NCBI RefSeq assembly: GCF_031769195.1
Contig: NZ_JAVHNP010000002.1
Location: 682,001-746,000 of the forward strand
From: Vreelandella sp031769195
GTDB lineage: Bacteria; Pseudomonadota; Gammaproteobacteria; Pseudomonadales; Halomonadaceae
Length of the DNA: 64,000 bases
Direction of reading: 5' to 3'
Shown here one piece after another: positions 34,471 to 43,518 of this stretch. Position 1 is the stretch's first letter. Each line of letters begins with the position of its first letter. Both the position numbers and the translations under genes were made by a program. A model generated the notes under the pieces. That model made no database searches. It worked only from the letters and a program-made list of their open reading frames with translations, and was not told where the DNA came from.

Positions 34471-35799
34471 TTATGCCAAATGAAGCAGCATGCTTTCCGG
34501 TGCTTCTAGGTAGCCTTTCCAGGCGTTGCAGAAGCGCGCAATGGTACCGCCATCAATAAAGCGATGGTCGCCTGCCCAGGTGACCGTCAGGATGGCACGC
34601 CGTTGCACAGCACCGTGCTCATCAAAGCGCGGCAGCCACTGGGTTTTACCAATCGCCACGATGGCGGCTTCCGGGGCATTAATAATCGGCGCGGCGTAGG
34701 TTCCCCCAAGGGCGCCGATATTTGAAATACTAATGGTGCCGCCTTTTAAATCCGCCTGATCCACACGCCCTTCCCGAGCGGCATTGGTTAGCCTGCCAAC
34801 CTCTTTAGCAATCTCAAACAGCGTTAAGCTCTCGACGCCCTTCACGTTAGGGACCAACAGGCCCGCTTTGCTATCCACTGCCATGCCGATATTACATTGC
34901 GCGTAGTAGCTCAGCTCGTTGGCCTCGCTATTTAGCTGCGCATTAATAATCGGGGTTTCCGCCACGGCCAGCGCCATCGCTTTCATAAAGAACGGCATGA
35001 GCGTAAGCCGCTCACCTTTCGCTTCCACCTTCGGCTTGAGCCGTTCGCGTAGCGCCAACAGCTCGGTTACATCAATCTCTTCGCCATAGTGGAAGTGAGG
35101 AATGGAGCTCGCGGCTTCCACCATGCGTTTGGCCATTACCGCACGCACGCCCCGTAGCGGCTCTACTTTGCTGGGCTGCAAGCCGGATGCGGGCATGGTT
35201 GAGGAAGCAGAGGTTGGGGAAGCAGAGGTTGGGGAAGCAGAGGTTGGGGAAGCAGAGGTTGGGGAAGCAGAGGTTGGCGCGACAGCGGCAGCCGGCGTGT
35301 TGAGGTGCGCCAGCACGTCCTCTTTCAATACGCGCCCATCTTTACCACTACCGGGGATATCTGACAGGACAAGATGATGTTCACGCACTAAACGCCGTAC
35401 CGCTGGGCTTGCCGGTACTTTACCTGTTGCAGTGGAGGAAGCTAAAAGGCCATTCGACGATGGGCTGTGCGCCACAGGCTCAGCGTCCGCCATTTTCTTT
35501 TCGGTATGCTCAGCTGGCGGCGTTTGCTCACTAACGCTAACCGTTGCTTCGCTACTCTGCTGGCCTGCCGTTTGATAAGCGTATAGAGGCGCATGTACCT
35601 TGGCGATCTTACCCTGGGGCACATACAGTTTAGTCACGGTACCGGCTTCGGGTGCGGTAATTTCTACCAGCGCCTTGTCGGTCATGACTTCGACAATGGG
35701 CTGGTCCTCTTCAATGGTGTCGCCTTCGGCGACCCGCCACTCCACCACTTCGCACTCAACAATGCCTTCGCCGATATCGGGCAGTAAAAAATCACTCAT
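34471..35799 (-). CDS. bkdB: Branched-chain 2-oxo acid dehydrogenase E2 (dihydrolipoyl acyltransferase)
   Basis: The protein has 442 residues. A single lipoyl domain carries Lys42 in VMTDKALVEI. The E1/E3-binding domain is at about 130-166 (SPAVRRLVREHHL). The acyltransferase domain ends with DHRFIDGG (His412). The linker at about 175-200 is a run of TSASP repeats encoded by five 15-bp units. It transfers branched acyl groups to CoA in the E1-E2-E3 complex. GGAGAAC precedes the ATG. E3 is not encoded nearby. A pyruvate or 2-oxoglutarate E2 is less likely given the TDKALVEI lipoyl motif and separate E1 subunits. Confidence 0.9.
   Translation of the reverse strand: MSDFLLPDIGEGIVECEVVEWRVAEGDTIEEDQPIVEVMTDKALVEITAPEAGTVTKLYVPQGKIAKVHAPLYAYQTAGQQSSEATVSVSEQTPPAEHTEKKMADAEPVAHSPSSNGLLASSTATGKVPASPAVRRLVREHHLVLSDIPGSGKDGRVLKEDVLAHLNTPAAAVAPTSASPTSASPTSASPTSASPTSASSTMPASGLQPSKVEPLRGVRAVMAKRMVEAASSIPHFHYGEEIDVTELLALRERLKPKVEAKGERLTLMPFFMKAMALAVAETPIINAQLNSEANELSYYAQCNIGMAVDSKAGLLVPNVKGVESLTLFEIAKEVGRLTNAAREGRVDQADLKGGTISISNIGALGGTYAAPIINAPEAAIVAIGKTQWLPRFDEHGAVQRRAILTVTWAGDHRFIDGGTIARFCNAWKGYLEAPESMLLHLA
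35204..35278 (-). repeat. Five tandem 15-bp units in the E2 linker
   Basis: Unit GAAGCAGAGGTTGGG (plus strand) repeated at 35204, 35219, 35234, 35249 and 35264; the first four are identical and the last differs at its final base. The repeats encode TSASP in the flexible interdomain linker. Confidence 0.95.
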
Positions 35800-35816
35800 G
35801 GCTGTTCTCCCTGGCG

Positions 35817-36794
35817 CTAAAAGTTCACGCTTTCGCGAATCGCTTCAAAAATTTTCAGGTGGTCGGGCAGGTACTCTTTTTCCAGCACTAGCGGGAAAGG
35901 TGTATCCAGCCCGGTGACCCGAGTAATGGGCGATTCCAGGTAAAGAAAACAGCGCTCCTGTATCGTCGCGGCAATTTCACCGGCAAAGCCACCGGTTAAC
36001 GGGGCTTCGTGACTGACAATCATGCGGCCGGTTTTAAAAACCGATTCCGCCACGGTATCCACATCCCAGGGTAGCAGCGAGCGCAGGTCGATAACCTCGC
36101 AGGCGATGCCCTGCTCCTCGGCAAGCTCAGCGGCTTTGCTGATCACTTCCATCTGAGCACCCCAGCCGACCAAAGTAATGTCGGTGCCCTCTTTGATCAC
36201 CTCCGCTTCGCCAATCGGCAGCTGGTAATCCTCTTCAGGCACCTCGCCTATGGCCGCACGGTAGAGTCGTTTGGGTTCTAAAAACAGCACGGGGTCCGGG
36301 TCACGGATCGCCGCTAACAGCAGGCCTTTGGCTTGATAAGGATTGCGCGGCAGCACCACTTTTAAGCCCGGGGTATGGGTAAAGTAGGCTTCTGGAGATT
36401 GAGAGTGATAAAGCCCGCCAGAGATACCGCCGCCATAGGGTGTGCGGATGGTGAGGCCACCGACGTTGAACAGATCCCCCGAGCGGTAGCGAAACTTGGC
36501 GGTCTCATTAACAATTTGATCAAACGCTGGGAAGATATAATCCGCAAATTGGATCTCAGCGACCGCCACCGAGCCTTGGGCCGCTAGGCCGTTGGCAAAG
36601 CCAATAATGCCCTGCTCCACAAGCGGCGTGTTGAAGCAGCGCGCTTTGCCGTACTTTTCTTGGAGATGGCTGGTGGCTCGGAACACACCGCCAAAAATAC
36701 CGACGTCTTCACCAAAGCAGATAACTTTCTCATCTTCTGCCATGGCAATATCCAGCGCGTTATTGATCGCCTGGAGCATATTCATCGTCGCCAT
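35817..36794 (-). CDS. bkdA2: Branched-chain 2-oxo acid dehydrogenase E1 beta subunit
   Basis: The protein has 325 residues with MLQAINNALDIAMAEDEKV at the start, FGEDVGIFGGVFRAT, EIQFADYIFPAFDQIVNE and PLVEQGIIGFANGLAAQG, all typical of TPP-dependent E1 beta chains. It binds the diphosphate end of TPP with E1 alpha. GGGAGAGG lies inside the end of the E1 alpha gene, one base upstream of which the stop occurs, so the two are coupled. Confidence 0.92.
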   Translation of the reverse strand: MATMNMLQAINNALDIAMAEDEKVICFGEDVGIFGGVFRATSHLQEKYGKARCFNTPLVEQGIIGFANGLAAQGSVAVAEIQFADYIFPAFDQIVNETAKFRYRSGDLFNVGGLTIRTPYGGGISGGLYHSQSPEAYFTHTPGLKVVLPRNPYQAKGLLLAAIRDPDPVLFLEPKRLYRAAIGEVPEEDYQLPIGEAEVIKEGTDITLVGWGAQMEVISKAAELAEEQGIACEVIDLRSLLPWDVDTVAESVFKTGRMIVSHEAPLTGGFAGEIAATIQERCFLYLESPITRVTGLDTPFPLVLEKEYLPDHLKIFEAIRESVNF

Positions 36795-36795
36795 A

Positions 36796-38001
36796 TTACG
36801 CCTCTCCCTGGGTATCAGCAGCTGACGAAAGCGTCAGATCGAGTGATTTTGCACCGCGCGGGTAAGCATCGGGATAGCGGCGAATATGACGCTTCAATTG
36901 ATCTAACTGGCGCTGTAGCGCAGGCGTCACATCGGCGTACACGTCGCTAATGAGCGATTCAAGTGGCGGCGGCGGACGTTTTTCAGCGCGCTTCAGGGTT
37001 TCCAGCACCTCTCGGCGTAGGCTCTCCTGCTGGGCAGCTTCTTCTTCATCGCTCCACCAGCCTTTCTTGGCTAGCCAGCGCTGCATACGCAGCAGTGGGT
37101 CTTTCACGCGCCACGCTTCCTCTTCGCTCTTGGCGCGGTAGCCTGATGGATCATCTGAGGAGGAGTGAGCGGCCAACCGATAGGACATAGCTTCAATTAG
37201 CACCGGCTGGTTCTGCTCAACAGCGATTTTTCGCGCCTGACGAGTCGCTTCATACACCGCGAGGGCATCGTTACCGTCTACGCGAATCACGTGCATGTGA
37301 TAGCCAAACGCACGGGGAGCAATGCCATCTGCGGCGAACTGCTCTGTAGAAGGGGTGGAGATGGCATAGCCGTTGTTGCGACAGAAAAAAATCACCGGCA
37401 CCTGATGCACCGAGGCCATGTTCAACGCGGCGTGGAAGTCCCCTTCTGACGCCGCGCCTTCGCCAAAAAAGGTTAGCGTGCAGTGGCCCTCACCGGCCAG
37501 CTTCTGACCATAGGCGTAGCCGGTGGCTTGAGGAATCTGGGTGGCTAAGGGAGATGAAATAGTCATGTAGTGCAGCTTACGAGAGCCATAATGAATCGGC
37601 ATTTGGCGACCTTTGCCGTAATCAAGCTCGTTGCCAAACAGCTGATTCATAAACTCGTCAATGGAGAAACCGCGATACATTAGCGCGCCTTGCTCACGGT
37701 ACTGAGCCATGATCATATCGGCGTCATCTAGGGCGGCCGCAGCCCCCACCACGGCGGCTTCTTCACCGGTGCACTGCATATAGAAACTGAGCCGACCTTG
37801 GCGCTGTGCGGCCATCATACGCTCATCAAGAATACGCGTGGCTAACATGGCGTGATACAGCCGGCGTGCGTGGTCTCGGCTGAGCGCTGGCTCTTCGCCA
37901 CCCGGATACAGCTCGCCATCCGGGTTGAGTAGACTGAACGTCTCGATCGAGAATTCATCACCGGTCATGAAGGCCGGCTGGTGTACGTAATGAGTCATCA
38001 T
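36796..38001 (-). CDS. bkdA1: Branched-chain 2-oxo acid dehydrogenase E1 alpha subunit
   Basis: The protein has 401 residues. The TPP/Mg motif is GEGAASEGDFHAALN to NNGYAIS, and the phosphorylation-loop equivalent YRLAAHSSSDDPSGYR near residue 285 matches E1 alpha proteins of BCKDH (in mammals serines in this loop are phosphorylated). With E1 beta it decarboxylates 2-oxo acids from Val, Leu and Ile. It is the first gene of the E1a-E1b-E2-kinase series. AAGGA precedes two consecutive ATGs (38001 and 37998), either of which could be used. Confidence 0.92.
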   Translation of the reverse strand: MMTHYVHQPAFMTGDEFSIETFSLLNPDGELYPGGEEPALSRDHARRLYHAMLATRILDERMMAAQRQGRLSFYMQCTGEEAAVVGAAAALDDADMIMAQYREQGALMYRGFSIDEFMNQLFGNELDYGKGRQMPIHYGSRKLHYMTISSPLATQIPQATGYAYGQKLAGEGHCTLTFFGEGAASEGDFHAALNMASVHQVPVIFFCRNNGYAISTPSTEQFAADGIAPRAFGYHMHVIRVDGNDALAVYEATRQARKIAVEQNQPVLIEAMSYRLAAHSSSDDPSGYRAKSEEEAWRVKDPLLRMQRWLAKKGWWSDEEEAAQQESLRREVLETLKRAEKRPPPPLESLISDVYADVTPALQRQLDQLKRHIRRYPDAYPRGAKSLDLTLSSAADTQGEA

Positions 38002-38139
38002 TATTGTCCTTGTTTTTACCCCTTTTGAGGGCAGTGTTGTCGGTCATGACCTTTTATGCCAGTGGATTTATCTGACACGGGTCAACGCAACACTTGGACA
38101 GTAACTCAGTGCGAGCCGTTTAGGGATTGAACTTAAGAC

Positions 38140-38165
38140 GCAGACAGCCCTTGCAGAGAGCCCTT
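38140..38165 (-). repeat. 13-bp tandem duplication at the end of the yehW-like gene
   Basis: GCAGACAGCCCTT followed directly by GCAGAGAGCCCTT (one mismatch), touching the permease stop codon. CTTAAG occurs on either side. Confidence 0.7.
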
Positions 38166-38940
38166 AAGTGGCAGAGAGGCGGCGGCGAAGCCGCTGTTGG
38201 TAAACATTAAAGGCGCTATCCACACTCAGCGCTAGCAGTGCAATCAGCAGCGCGCCTTGCAGCACGTAGGCCATATTGCCATTCACGATACCCGCGATAA
38301 TGGGATCTCCTAGATTACTGGCCCCAACCGTAGCCCCTAGCGCTGCGGTGGCAATATTAATGGTCACCGAGGTACGCACCCCCGCCAAAATCACCGGGGC
38401 TGCCAAGGGCAACTCTACGTGACGCAGCACTTGCCAAGGCGTCATGCCCATCGCATGGGCTGCCTCTTTGATGGTTGAATCAACATCGTTAATGCCCGCC
38501 AGCGTGTTGCGCACAATGGGCAGCAGCCCGTAGAGCATCAAAGCGACAATAATGGGCAGCGTGCCAAACCCTAATACGGGCACTGCCAGGGCCAATACGG
38601 CTACAGGGGGAAACGTTTGCCCTAGAGACGCCAACTGCCCGACTAAAGGCAAAAAATCCCGCCCCCGCTCTCGCGTCACTGCAATCCCTGCCACTACGCC
38701 CACGGTTATCGTCACGACAGCCGCGACTCCGACGACCAATACGTGGCGGCCCAGCAACTCGTAAAAGGCTGCGCGGCTGTAAAGCACCTGGCGGGCATCC
38801 GGCTCTACCCAACGAAACGCACTTTCAAGCCACGGCATACCGACCACGCAGAGGAACAGTAACAATGCCCAGCCAAACGGTAGGAGCCACTGAATAGACG
38901 GCATACTTGGGCCACGCATCGCTTCAGCATTAGGCGTCAC
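38164..38940 (-). CDS. yehW: Osmoprotectant ABC permease (YehW-like)
   Basis: The protein has 258 residues with about six membrane helices and the permease coupling loop STIKEAAHAMGMTPWQVLRHVELPLA (about 150-175), typical of glycine betaine/choline importers. The start is GTG 38940 with AAGGTGAG upstream, overlapping the ATPase stop by 11 bases; internal ATGs at 38919 and 38904 are possible. Order and sizes of the four genes here (307, 399, 321 and 258 residues) match E. coli yehZYXW. The 162-bp gap to the next gene shows nothing but a short tandem repeat. Confidence 0.85.
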   Translation of the reverse strand: MTPNAEAMRGPSMPSIQWLLPFGWALLLFLCVVGMPWLESAFRWVEPDARQVLYSRAAFYELLGRHVLVVGVAAVVTITVGVVAGIAVTRERGRDFLPLVGQLASLGQTFPPVAVLALAVPVLGFGTLPIIVALMLYGLLPIVRNTLAGINDVDSTIKEAAHAMGMTPWQVLRHVELPLAAPVILAGVRTSVTINIATAALGATVGASNLGDPIIAGIVNGNMAYVLQGALLIALLALSVDSAFNVYQQRLRRRLSAT

Positions 38941-39895
38941 GTTGGCTCACCTTATCCAACTGCGCCTCTTTTACAATGCGGCGCAATGAGAGCTCCCCCA
39001 TCGGCACATCGTGTTGGTCAACAACGGTTAAGCGATCACAGTGATCGCGAAGCATCATGGAGAGTGCTTGGCGAAGTGAGAAATCTGCCGGTATCCGCGA
39101 CTGTGCTGGCAAGGTGGGGCCCAGCGACGTCATATGGTCTTTCACGCGGGTCAATGCTGCCTGTTTCAACCCCCGCTCAAGCCCACCCAGCAGTGATTCC
39201 ACGAACGGGTCTGCGGGCTGCTGAAGCAGCGCCAGCGGTGCACCCTGCTGAACAATCCGCCCATCGCGCATCACAACCAGATGATCCGCTAACCGCAGCG
39301 CCTCATCCATATCGTGGGTCACAAACACAATGGTTTTATGTAGCCGCGACTGTAGCTTGGCAAGCTCATCCTGGAGCTTTTCACGGGTAATCGGGTCTAG
39401 TGCGCCAAACGGCTCATCCATCAGCAGTATATCCGGGTCTGCGGCTAGGGCACGGGCAACCCCCACCCGCTGCGCCTGTCCGCCCGAGAGCTGATGAGGA
39501 TACTTATGCGCGAACTCCCCCACTGGCAGGCCAAGGACACCCATAAGCTCCTCTACCCGGGTGGTGATATCAGCGGCGGACCATTTCAACAACCGAGGCA
39601 CTAATCCAATGTTACGCGCGACGTCCCAATGGGGAAAAAGCCCGGTGCTCTGAATCACATAGCCAATACGGCGGCGCAGTTTGACAGGGTCGTACTGCTC
39701 AATCGCCTGACCATCCAGAAAGATGTCCCCACTGCTATGTTCAATCAGACGGTTGATCATGCGTAGGGTAGTGGATTTACCACAACCAGAGGTACCGACC
39801 AGCGCACAGAACTTTCCCTTAGCCACCCGCAACGTTATGTCATCCACCGCGGTGTCATCACCGAAGCGTTTTGACACATGAGAAAGCTCGATCAT
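38930..39895 (-). CDS. yehX: Osmoprotectant ABC ATPase (YehX-like)
   Basis: The protein has 321 residues from ATG 39895, which overlaps the upstream permease stop (ATGA). The open frame continues upstream but is out of family. Walker A GTSGCGKS, QLSGGQAQRVGVARAL and LLMDEPFGALDPITR are all present. The C-terminal 60 residues look like a single CBS-type unit (ADFSLRQALSMML, RLTVVDQHDVPMGELSL), as in OpuAA/ProV relatives that sense ionic strength. Confidence 0.9.
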   Translation of the reverse strand: MIELSHVSKRFGDDTAVDDITLRVAKGKFCALVGTSGCGKSTTLRMINRLIEHSSGDIFLDGQAIEQYDPVKLRRRIGYVIQSTGLFPHWDVARNIGLVPRLLKWSAADITTRVEELMGVLGLPVGEFAHKYPHQLSGGQAQRVGVARALAADPDILLMDEPFGALDPITREKLQDELAKLQSRLHKTIVFVTHDMDEALRLADHLVVMRDGRIVQQGAPLALLQQPADPFVESLLGGLERGLKQAALTRVKDHMTSLGPTLPAQSRIPADFSLRQALSMMLRDHCDRLTVVDQHDVPMGELSLRRIVKEAQLDKVSQRDA

Positions 39896-41091
39896 TCCTG
39901 TCCTCCAGGGCGCAGCGCGTCGGCTAACGCCCCTAAACCTGCATCCACGATAAGTGCCAGGATCAAAATGGGCAGCGCCCCTAGCAGCACCATATCCATC
40001 GCTGCTTGTCCCAATCCTTGAAAAATAAACGTGCCTAAACCACCTGCGCCGATCAGCGCCGCCACGGCGGTTAAACCAACGGCCTGCACCGCCGTAATAC
40101 GCACCCCTTCTAATAGAACGGGCAGTGCCAACGGAAAACGTACCTGCCAAAAGCGCTGCCCAGTGCGCATACCCATCGCTTTGGCCGCTTGAAGAGTCTC
40201 TTCACTCACTTCCTCTAGAGCGATGTACGTGTTGCGCACCATGGGAAGTAGGCTGTAGGCAATCAGCGCAATGATCGCCGGAGCGTTACCAATGCCGCTA
40301 ACACCCAGCGCCGCCAACACAGGTACATTCGCAGCCAACCAAGCCAAGGGCGTAAGCAACAGCCCAAACAGCGCTAAGCTGGGAATAGTTTGCAGGAAAT
40401 TAAGCAGTGCAAAGGCAGCTTTTTGCAGGCGCTGGTAGCGACGCATCAGCATTGCTAACAGCATCCCCAACACAACGCTGACGCCCACTGCCGTACTGAC
40501 CAGTGCAATATGCTGTTTCAACGCCTGATAAAACTGCGCGTCTCGTGCCTGGAATTCTTGTACGAGGGCCACATGATCCAACCATAGAGCGGCGCAGCCC
40601 CACCATGCCACACCTATCGCGCTTAGCATGAGCGTTGGCCACCACCGCGAAAGCCTCAAACGCAGCCGTAGCTCCACTAGGCATAGCAGCAGGACAAACA
40701 ACACCGTCCAGTAAGCCGCTCCGATGCCTAGTCGCGCTTGGGGCATTGAAGAGTCTACCAGCCAGTGTCCAGCTACCATCAAGCCAAAGGGCATTAACAG
40801 CAACGTTAATAGGATAATCCCCACAATAGCGCGATAGTGCCGAGGGCTAGGCACACTCGCCAAAGCGGCCATCGACGTCACCAACAGCGATACTAAAATG
40901 GCTCCCGGCCATCCAAAGGCAGCCACAATGCCGTAAGCCGTGCCGTTGACGATACGATTAGGGGCAACCGTGACGATACTCAATAGCCAAGCGGACGCCA
41001 GCATGACGCCGCTGAGGCATAACAGTACTATATTAGGTTGCCATAACCGCCGACGGAGAGCGGGCGATGGCAATGCGTCGATTAACGACAT
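39892..41091 (-). CDS. yehY: Osmoprotectant ABC permease with extra N-terminal membrane domain (YehY-like)
   Basis: The protein has 399 residues. The first 170 are extra membrane segments not needed for transport in shorter homologues. The C-terminal 200 are the permease domain, with a coupling loop at EETLQAAKAMGMRTGQRFWQ and GLTAVAALIGAGGLG. Length matches E. coli YehY (about 385). It starts 3 bases after the binding-protein stop. It forms the membrane pair with the YehW-like protein. Confidence 0.88.
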   Translation of the reverse strand: MSLIDALPSPALRRRLWQPNIVLLCLSGVMLASAWLLSIVTVAPNRIVNGTAYGIVAAFGWPGAILVSLLVTSMAALASVPSPRHYRAIVGIILLTLLLMPFGLMVAGHWLVDSSMPQARLGIGAAYWTVLFVLLLCLVELRLRLRLSRWWPTLMLSAIGVAWWGCAALWLDHVALVQEFQARDAQFYQALKQHIALVSTAVGVSVVLGMLLAMLMRRYQRLQKAAFALLNFLQTIPSLALFGLLLTPLAWLAANVPVLAALGVSGIGNAPAIIALIAYSLLPMVRNTYIALEEVSEETLQAAKAMGMRTGQRFWQVRFPLALPVLLEGVRITAVQAVGLTAVAALIGAGGLGTFIFQGLGQAAMDMVLLGALPILILALIVDAGLGALADALRPGGQE

Positions 41092-41094
41092 TCA

Positions 41095-42018
41095 TTAGTC
41101 ATCCAGGCTGTCGAGGTAGTCGCTGGCGACCTGCTCCGGGGAAAAGCCGTTGACCGCGACATCCGCATTCAGCTCTTGCAGGGTCACTAGATCTAGCGTG
41201 TCGAAGACCTCATTCAAAAGCGGCTCCATTTGTGGGTAGGCTTCCAGCACCGCTTCGCGTACCACCGGCGCGGGCTGGTAGACCGGTTGAACACCTTTAG
41301 TGTCTTCCAGCACCACGAGACCTAGCGCGCTTAATCCTCCGTCAGTGCCATAGGTCATCGCACCATTAACACCGCTAGTTTGCTGCGCGGCTGCACGCAT
41401 CGTTGCAGCGGTATTGCCGCCAGAAAGCACTAACAGTTGGTCATCGCTTAACGTAAAGTCATAAGCGTCCTGAAAAGCTGGCAGTGCCTGCGCTGACTCT
41501 ACAAACTCAGCGCTGGCAGCGAACTTAAACGCTCCTCCATCGGCTAAGTAAGCGGCCAAATCGTCCAGGGTTGTCAGGCTGTTCGCCTCTGCTACATCCT
41601 GACGAATGCTCATCGCCCAGGTGTTATTCGCACTGGCTGGCTGAAGCCAAATGAGCCCCTGCTCAGCATCGCGCTCGCGCACCGTTTGGTAGGCTTCATC
41701 GGCGCGATTCCACACGGGGCTATCGGTCATATCAAAAAAGAAGGCACCGTTACCGGTGTATTCAGGATAGAGATCAATCTCACCGGCCTGTAGCGCGCTA
41801 CGTACAACGCTAGTCCCTCCTAACTGGAGGCGGTTTTCGGTAGGAATGCCGTTGCGTTCCAGCGTCTGAATAATCAGCTCGCCCAGCACAGAGCCTTCCG
41901 TATCGATCTTAGATGAGACAACGACAGGGTCGTTGGCGTGGGCGGTGGAGAGCATCACGGCGGAAGCCGCTACCGTCGATAGGCAGGCAACAAGAGCGGG
42001 GGTTAACAGGGAGCGCAT
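41095..42018 (-). CDS. osmF: Osmoprotectant-binding periplasmic protein (OsmF/YehZ-like)
   Basis: The protein has 307 residues with a signal peptide ending at STAHA near residue 28. The mature start VVVSSKIDTEGSVLGELIIQ and GEIDLYPEYTGNG are characteristic of OpuBC/OsmF-type proteins that bind betaine-like compounds. In a halophile a betaine or choline-type ligand is expected but not shown. The first gene of the four-gene operon, with AAGGA eight bases before ATG 42018. Confidence 0.9.
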   Translation of the reverse strand: MRSLLTPALVACLSTVAASAVMLSTAHANDPVVVSSKIDTEGSVLGELIIQTLERNGIPTENRLQLGGTSVVRSALQAGEIDLYPEYTGNGAFFFDMTDSPVWNRADEAYQTVRERDAEQGLIWLQPASANNTWAMSIRQDVAEANSLTTLDDLAAYLADGGAFKFAASAEFVESAQALPAFQDAYDFTLSDDQLLVLSGGNTAATMRAAAQQTSGVNGAMTYGTDGGLSALGLVVLEDTKGVQPVYQPAPVVREAVLEAYPQMEPLLNEVFDTLDLVTLQELNADVAVNGFSPEQVASDYLDSLDD

Positions 42019-42081
42019 GTGGTCGTCCTTTTAAATGAGCGTCTTGGGTATCGCCTCAGTATAAGAGCCCGCTGCGTTGAA

Positions 42082-42109
42082 GTCAGACGCCGCGTGAGCG
42101 GCATCTGAC
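42082..42109. terminator. Hairpin between cysS and osmF
   Basis: GTCAGA-c-GCCGC-gtga-GCGGC-a-TCTGAC, an 11-bp stem with one mismatch, 13 bases after the cysS stop. It probably ends the glnS-cysS transcript; the run of T on the minus strand is short. Confidence 0.5.
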
Positions 42110-42121
42110 GTTTTACAACGG

Positions 42122-43507
42122 TTAAGGCGCTTCAATCACCCAGGTGGTTCCTTCCCGAGAGTCTTTCAGGATAATACCCAGCGCTGCCAACTCATCACGA
42201 ATGGCATCGGCTTGGGCGAAATCCTTGTTGGCTTTCGCAGCTTGGCGATCAGCAATTTTGGCCTCTATGTCCGCCTCACTGAGAGCCATCTGCTGCTGAG
42301 AGCCCTTCAAAAACGTTTGTGGCGTTTGCTGCAGCAGGCCCAGCACACCCGCTAAATGTTTCAATTCACCAGCCAAGCGCGGTGCCTCTGCGGGCTGGTC
42401 GCTTTTCGCTCGGTTGAGATCACGCGCTAAATCAAACAGTACCGCTAATGCTTCTGGGGTGTTGAAGTCATCATCCATTGCCGCAGTGAAGCGCTCTGCA
42501 GCTTCGTTAGACACACCCGCTTCATCAACTTCAACGCCCTCGAGCGCGGTATATAAACGCGTCAACGATTTGCGCGCTTCTACCAGAGAATCAACAGAGT
42601 AGTTAATCGCGCTGCGGTAATGGCTCGCCACCAGCAGATAGCGCACCACTTCAGGATCATGCTCGGCGAGCACATCGCGGATGGTGAAAAAGTTACCCAG
42701 CGACTTCGACATTTTCTCTTGATTAACGCGAACGGCACCGGCATGCATCCAGGTATTCACGTAGGTTTTACCGGTGGCTGCTTCCGATTGCGCAATCTCG
42801 TTTTCATGGTGTGGGAAGGTCAGATCCGGCCCGCCCCCATGAATATCAAAGGTGTCGCCCAAGCAGCAGGTCGACATCGCCGAGCACTCAATGTGCCAGC
42901 CCGGGCGCCCTTCTCCCCAAGGCGAGTGCCAGTGAGCTTCACCGGGTTTCGCCGCCTTCCAGAGCACAAAGTCCAGCGGGTCCTCTTTATGGACGTCGAC
43001 CTCAACCCTGGCACCAGAACGCATATCGTCTGGCTGACGATTATTCAATTTGCCGTAACCCGCAAATTGCCGCACACGATAGTAAACATCGCCGTTTGCC
43101 GCGGGGTAGGCAAAGCCTTTCTCGATGAGCGTTTCGATCATGGCGATTATATCGCCAATGTGACCTGTTGCCCGCGGCTCTTGGCTGGGCGGCAACACAT
43201 TCAGACGCGCTTCATCTTCATGCATTGCGGCGATCATACGCTCGGTCAGCGCGCTGATGCTCTCGCCATTCTCGTCAGCACGTTTGAGAATTTTATCGTC
43301 AATGTCGGTGATATTGCGCACATAGGTCACGTCATAGCCACGATGGCGCAAATAGCGGGTAATCACATCAAAGGCCACCATGACCCGTGCGTGGCCAAGG
43401 TGGCAGTAGTCATACACCGTCATGCCGCAGACATACATGCTGACTTTGCCAGCAACGATGGGGCTAAAAGGCTCTTTGCGACGTGTCAGCGTATTATAAA
43501 TGTGCAT
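42122..43507 (-). CDS. cysS: Cysteinyl-tRNA synthetase
   Basis: The protein has 461 residues, the usual CysRS length. The zinc Cys is in MYVCGMTVYDYCHLGHAR, which includes the HIGH-like HLGH. ECSAM and HHENEIAQSEA complete the zinc site, and EKMSKSLGN is the KMSKS motif. It charges tRNA-Cys in the cytoplasm. It begins 11 bases after the glnS stop on the same strand with AGGAAACG upstream, so the two synthetases are probably cotranscribed. Confidence 0.96.
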   Translation of the reverse strand: MHIYNTLTRRKEPFSPIVAGKVSMYVCGMTVYDYCHLGHARVMVAFDVITRYLRHRGYDVTYVRNITDIDDKILKRADENGESISALTERMIAAMHEDEARLNVLPPSQEPRATGHIGDIIAMIETLIEKGFAYPAANGDVYYRVRQFAGYGKLNNRQPDDMRSGARVEVDVHKEDPLDFVLWKAAKPGEAHWHSPWGEGRPGWHIECSAMSTCCLGDTFDIHGGGPDLTFPHHENEIAQSEAATGKTYVNTWMHAGAVRVNQEKMSKSLGNFFTIRDVLAEHDPEVVRYLLVASHYRSAINYSVDSLVEARKSLTRLYTALEGVEVDEAGVSNEAAERFTAAMDDDFNTPEALAVLFDLARDLNRAKSDQPAEAPRLAGELKHLAGVLGLLQQTPQTFLKGSQQQMALSEADIEAKIADRQAAKANKDFAQADAIRDELAALGIILKDSREGTTWVIEAP

Positions 43508-43518
43508 ATGACGTTTCC

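Noticed and set aside
35204..35278. CRISPR-like array
   Set aside because: The five units are contiguous 15-mers without spacers and lie inside a coding region as an in-frame linker repeat.
38930..40150. Longer version of the YehX-like ATPase starting at 40150
   Set aside because: The extra 85 residues overlap the permease gene and are Arg/Gly-rich shadow sequence. ATG 39895 gives the normal ATPase start.
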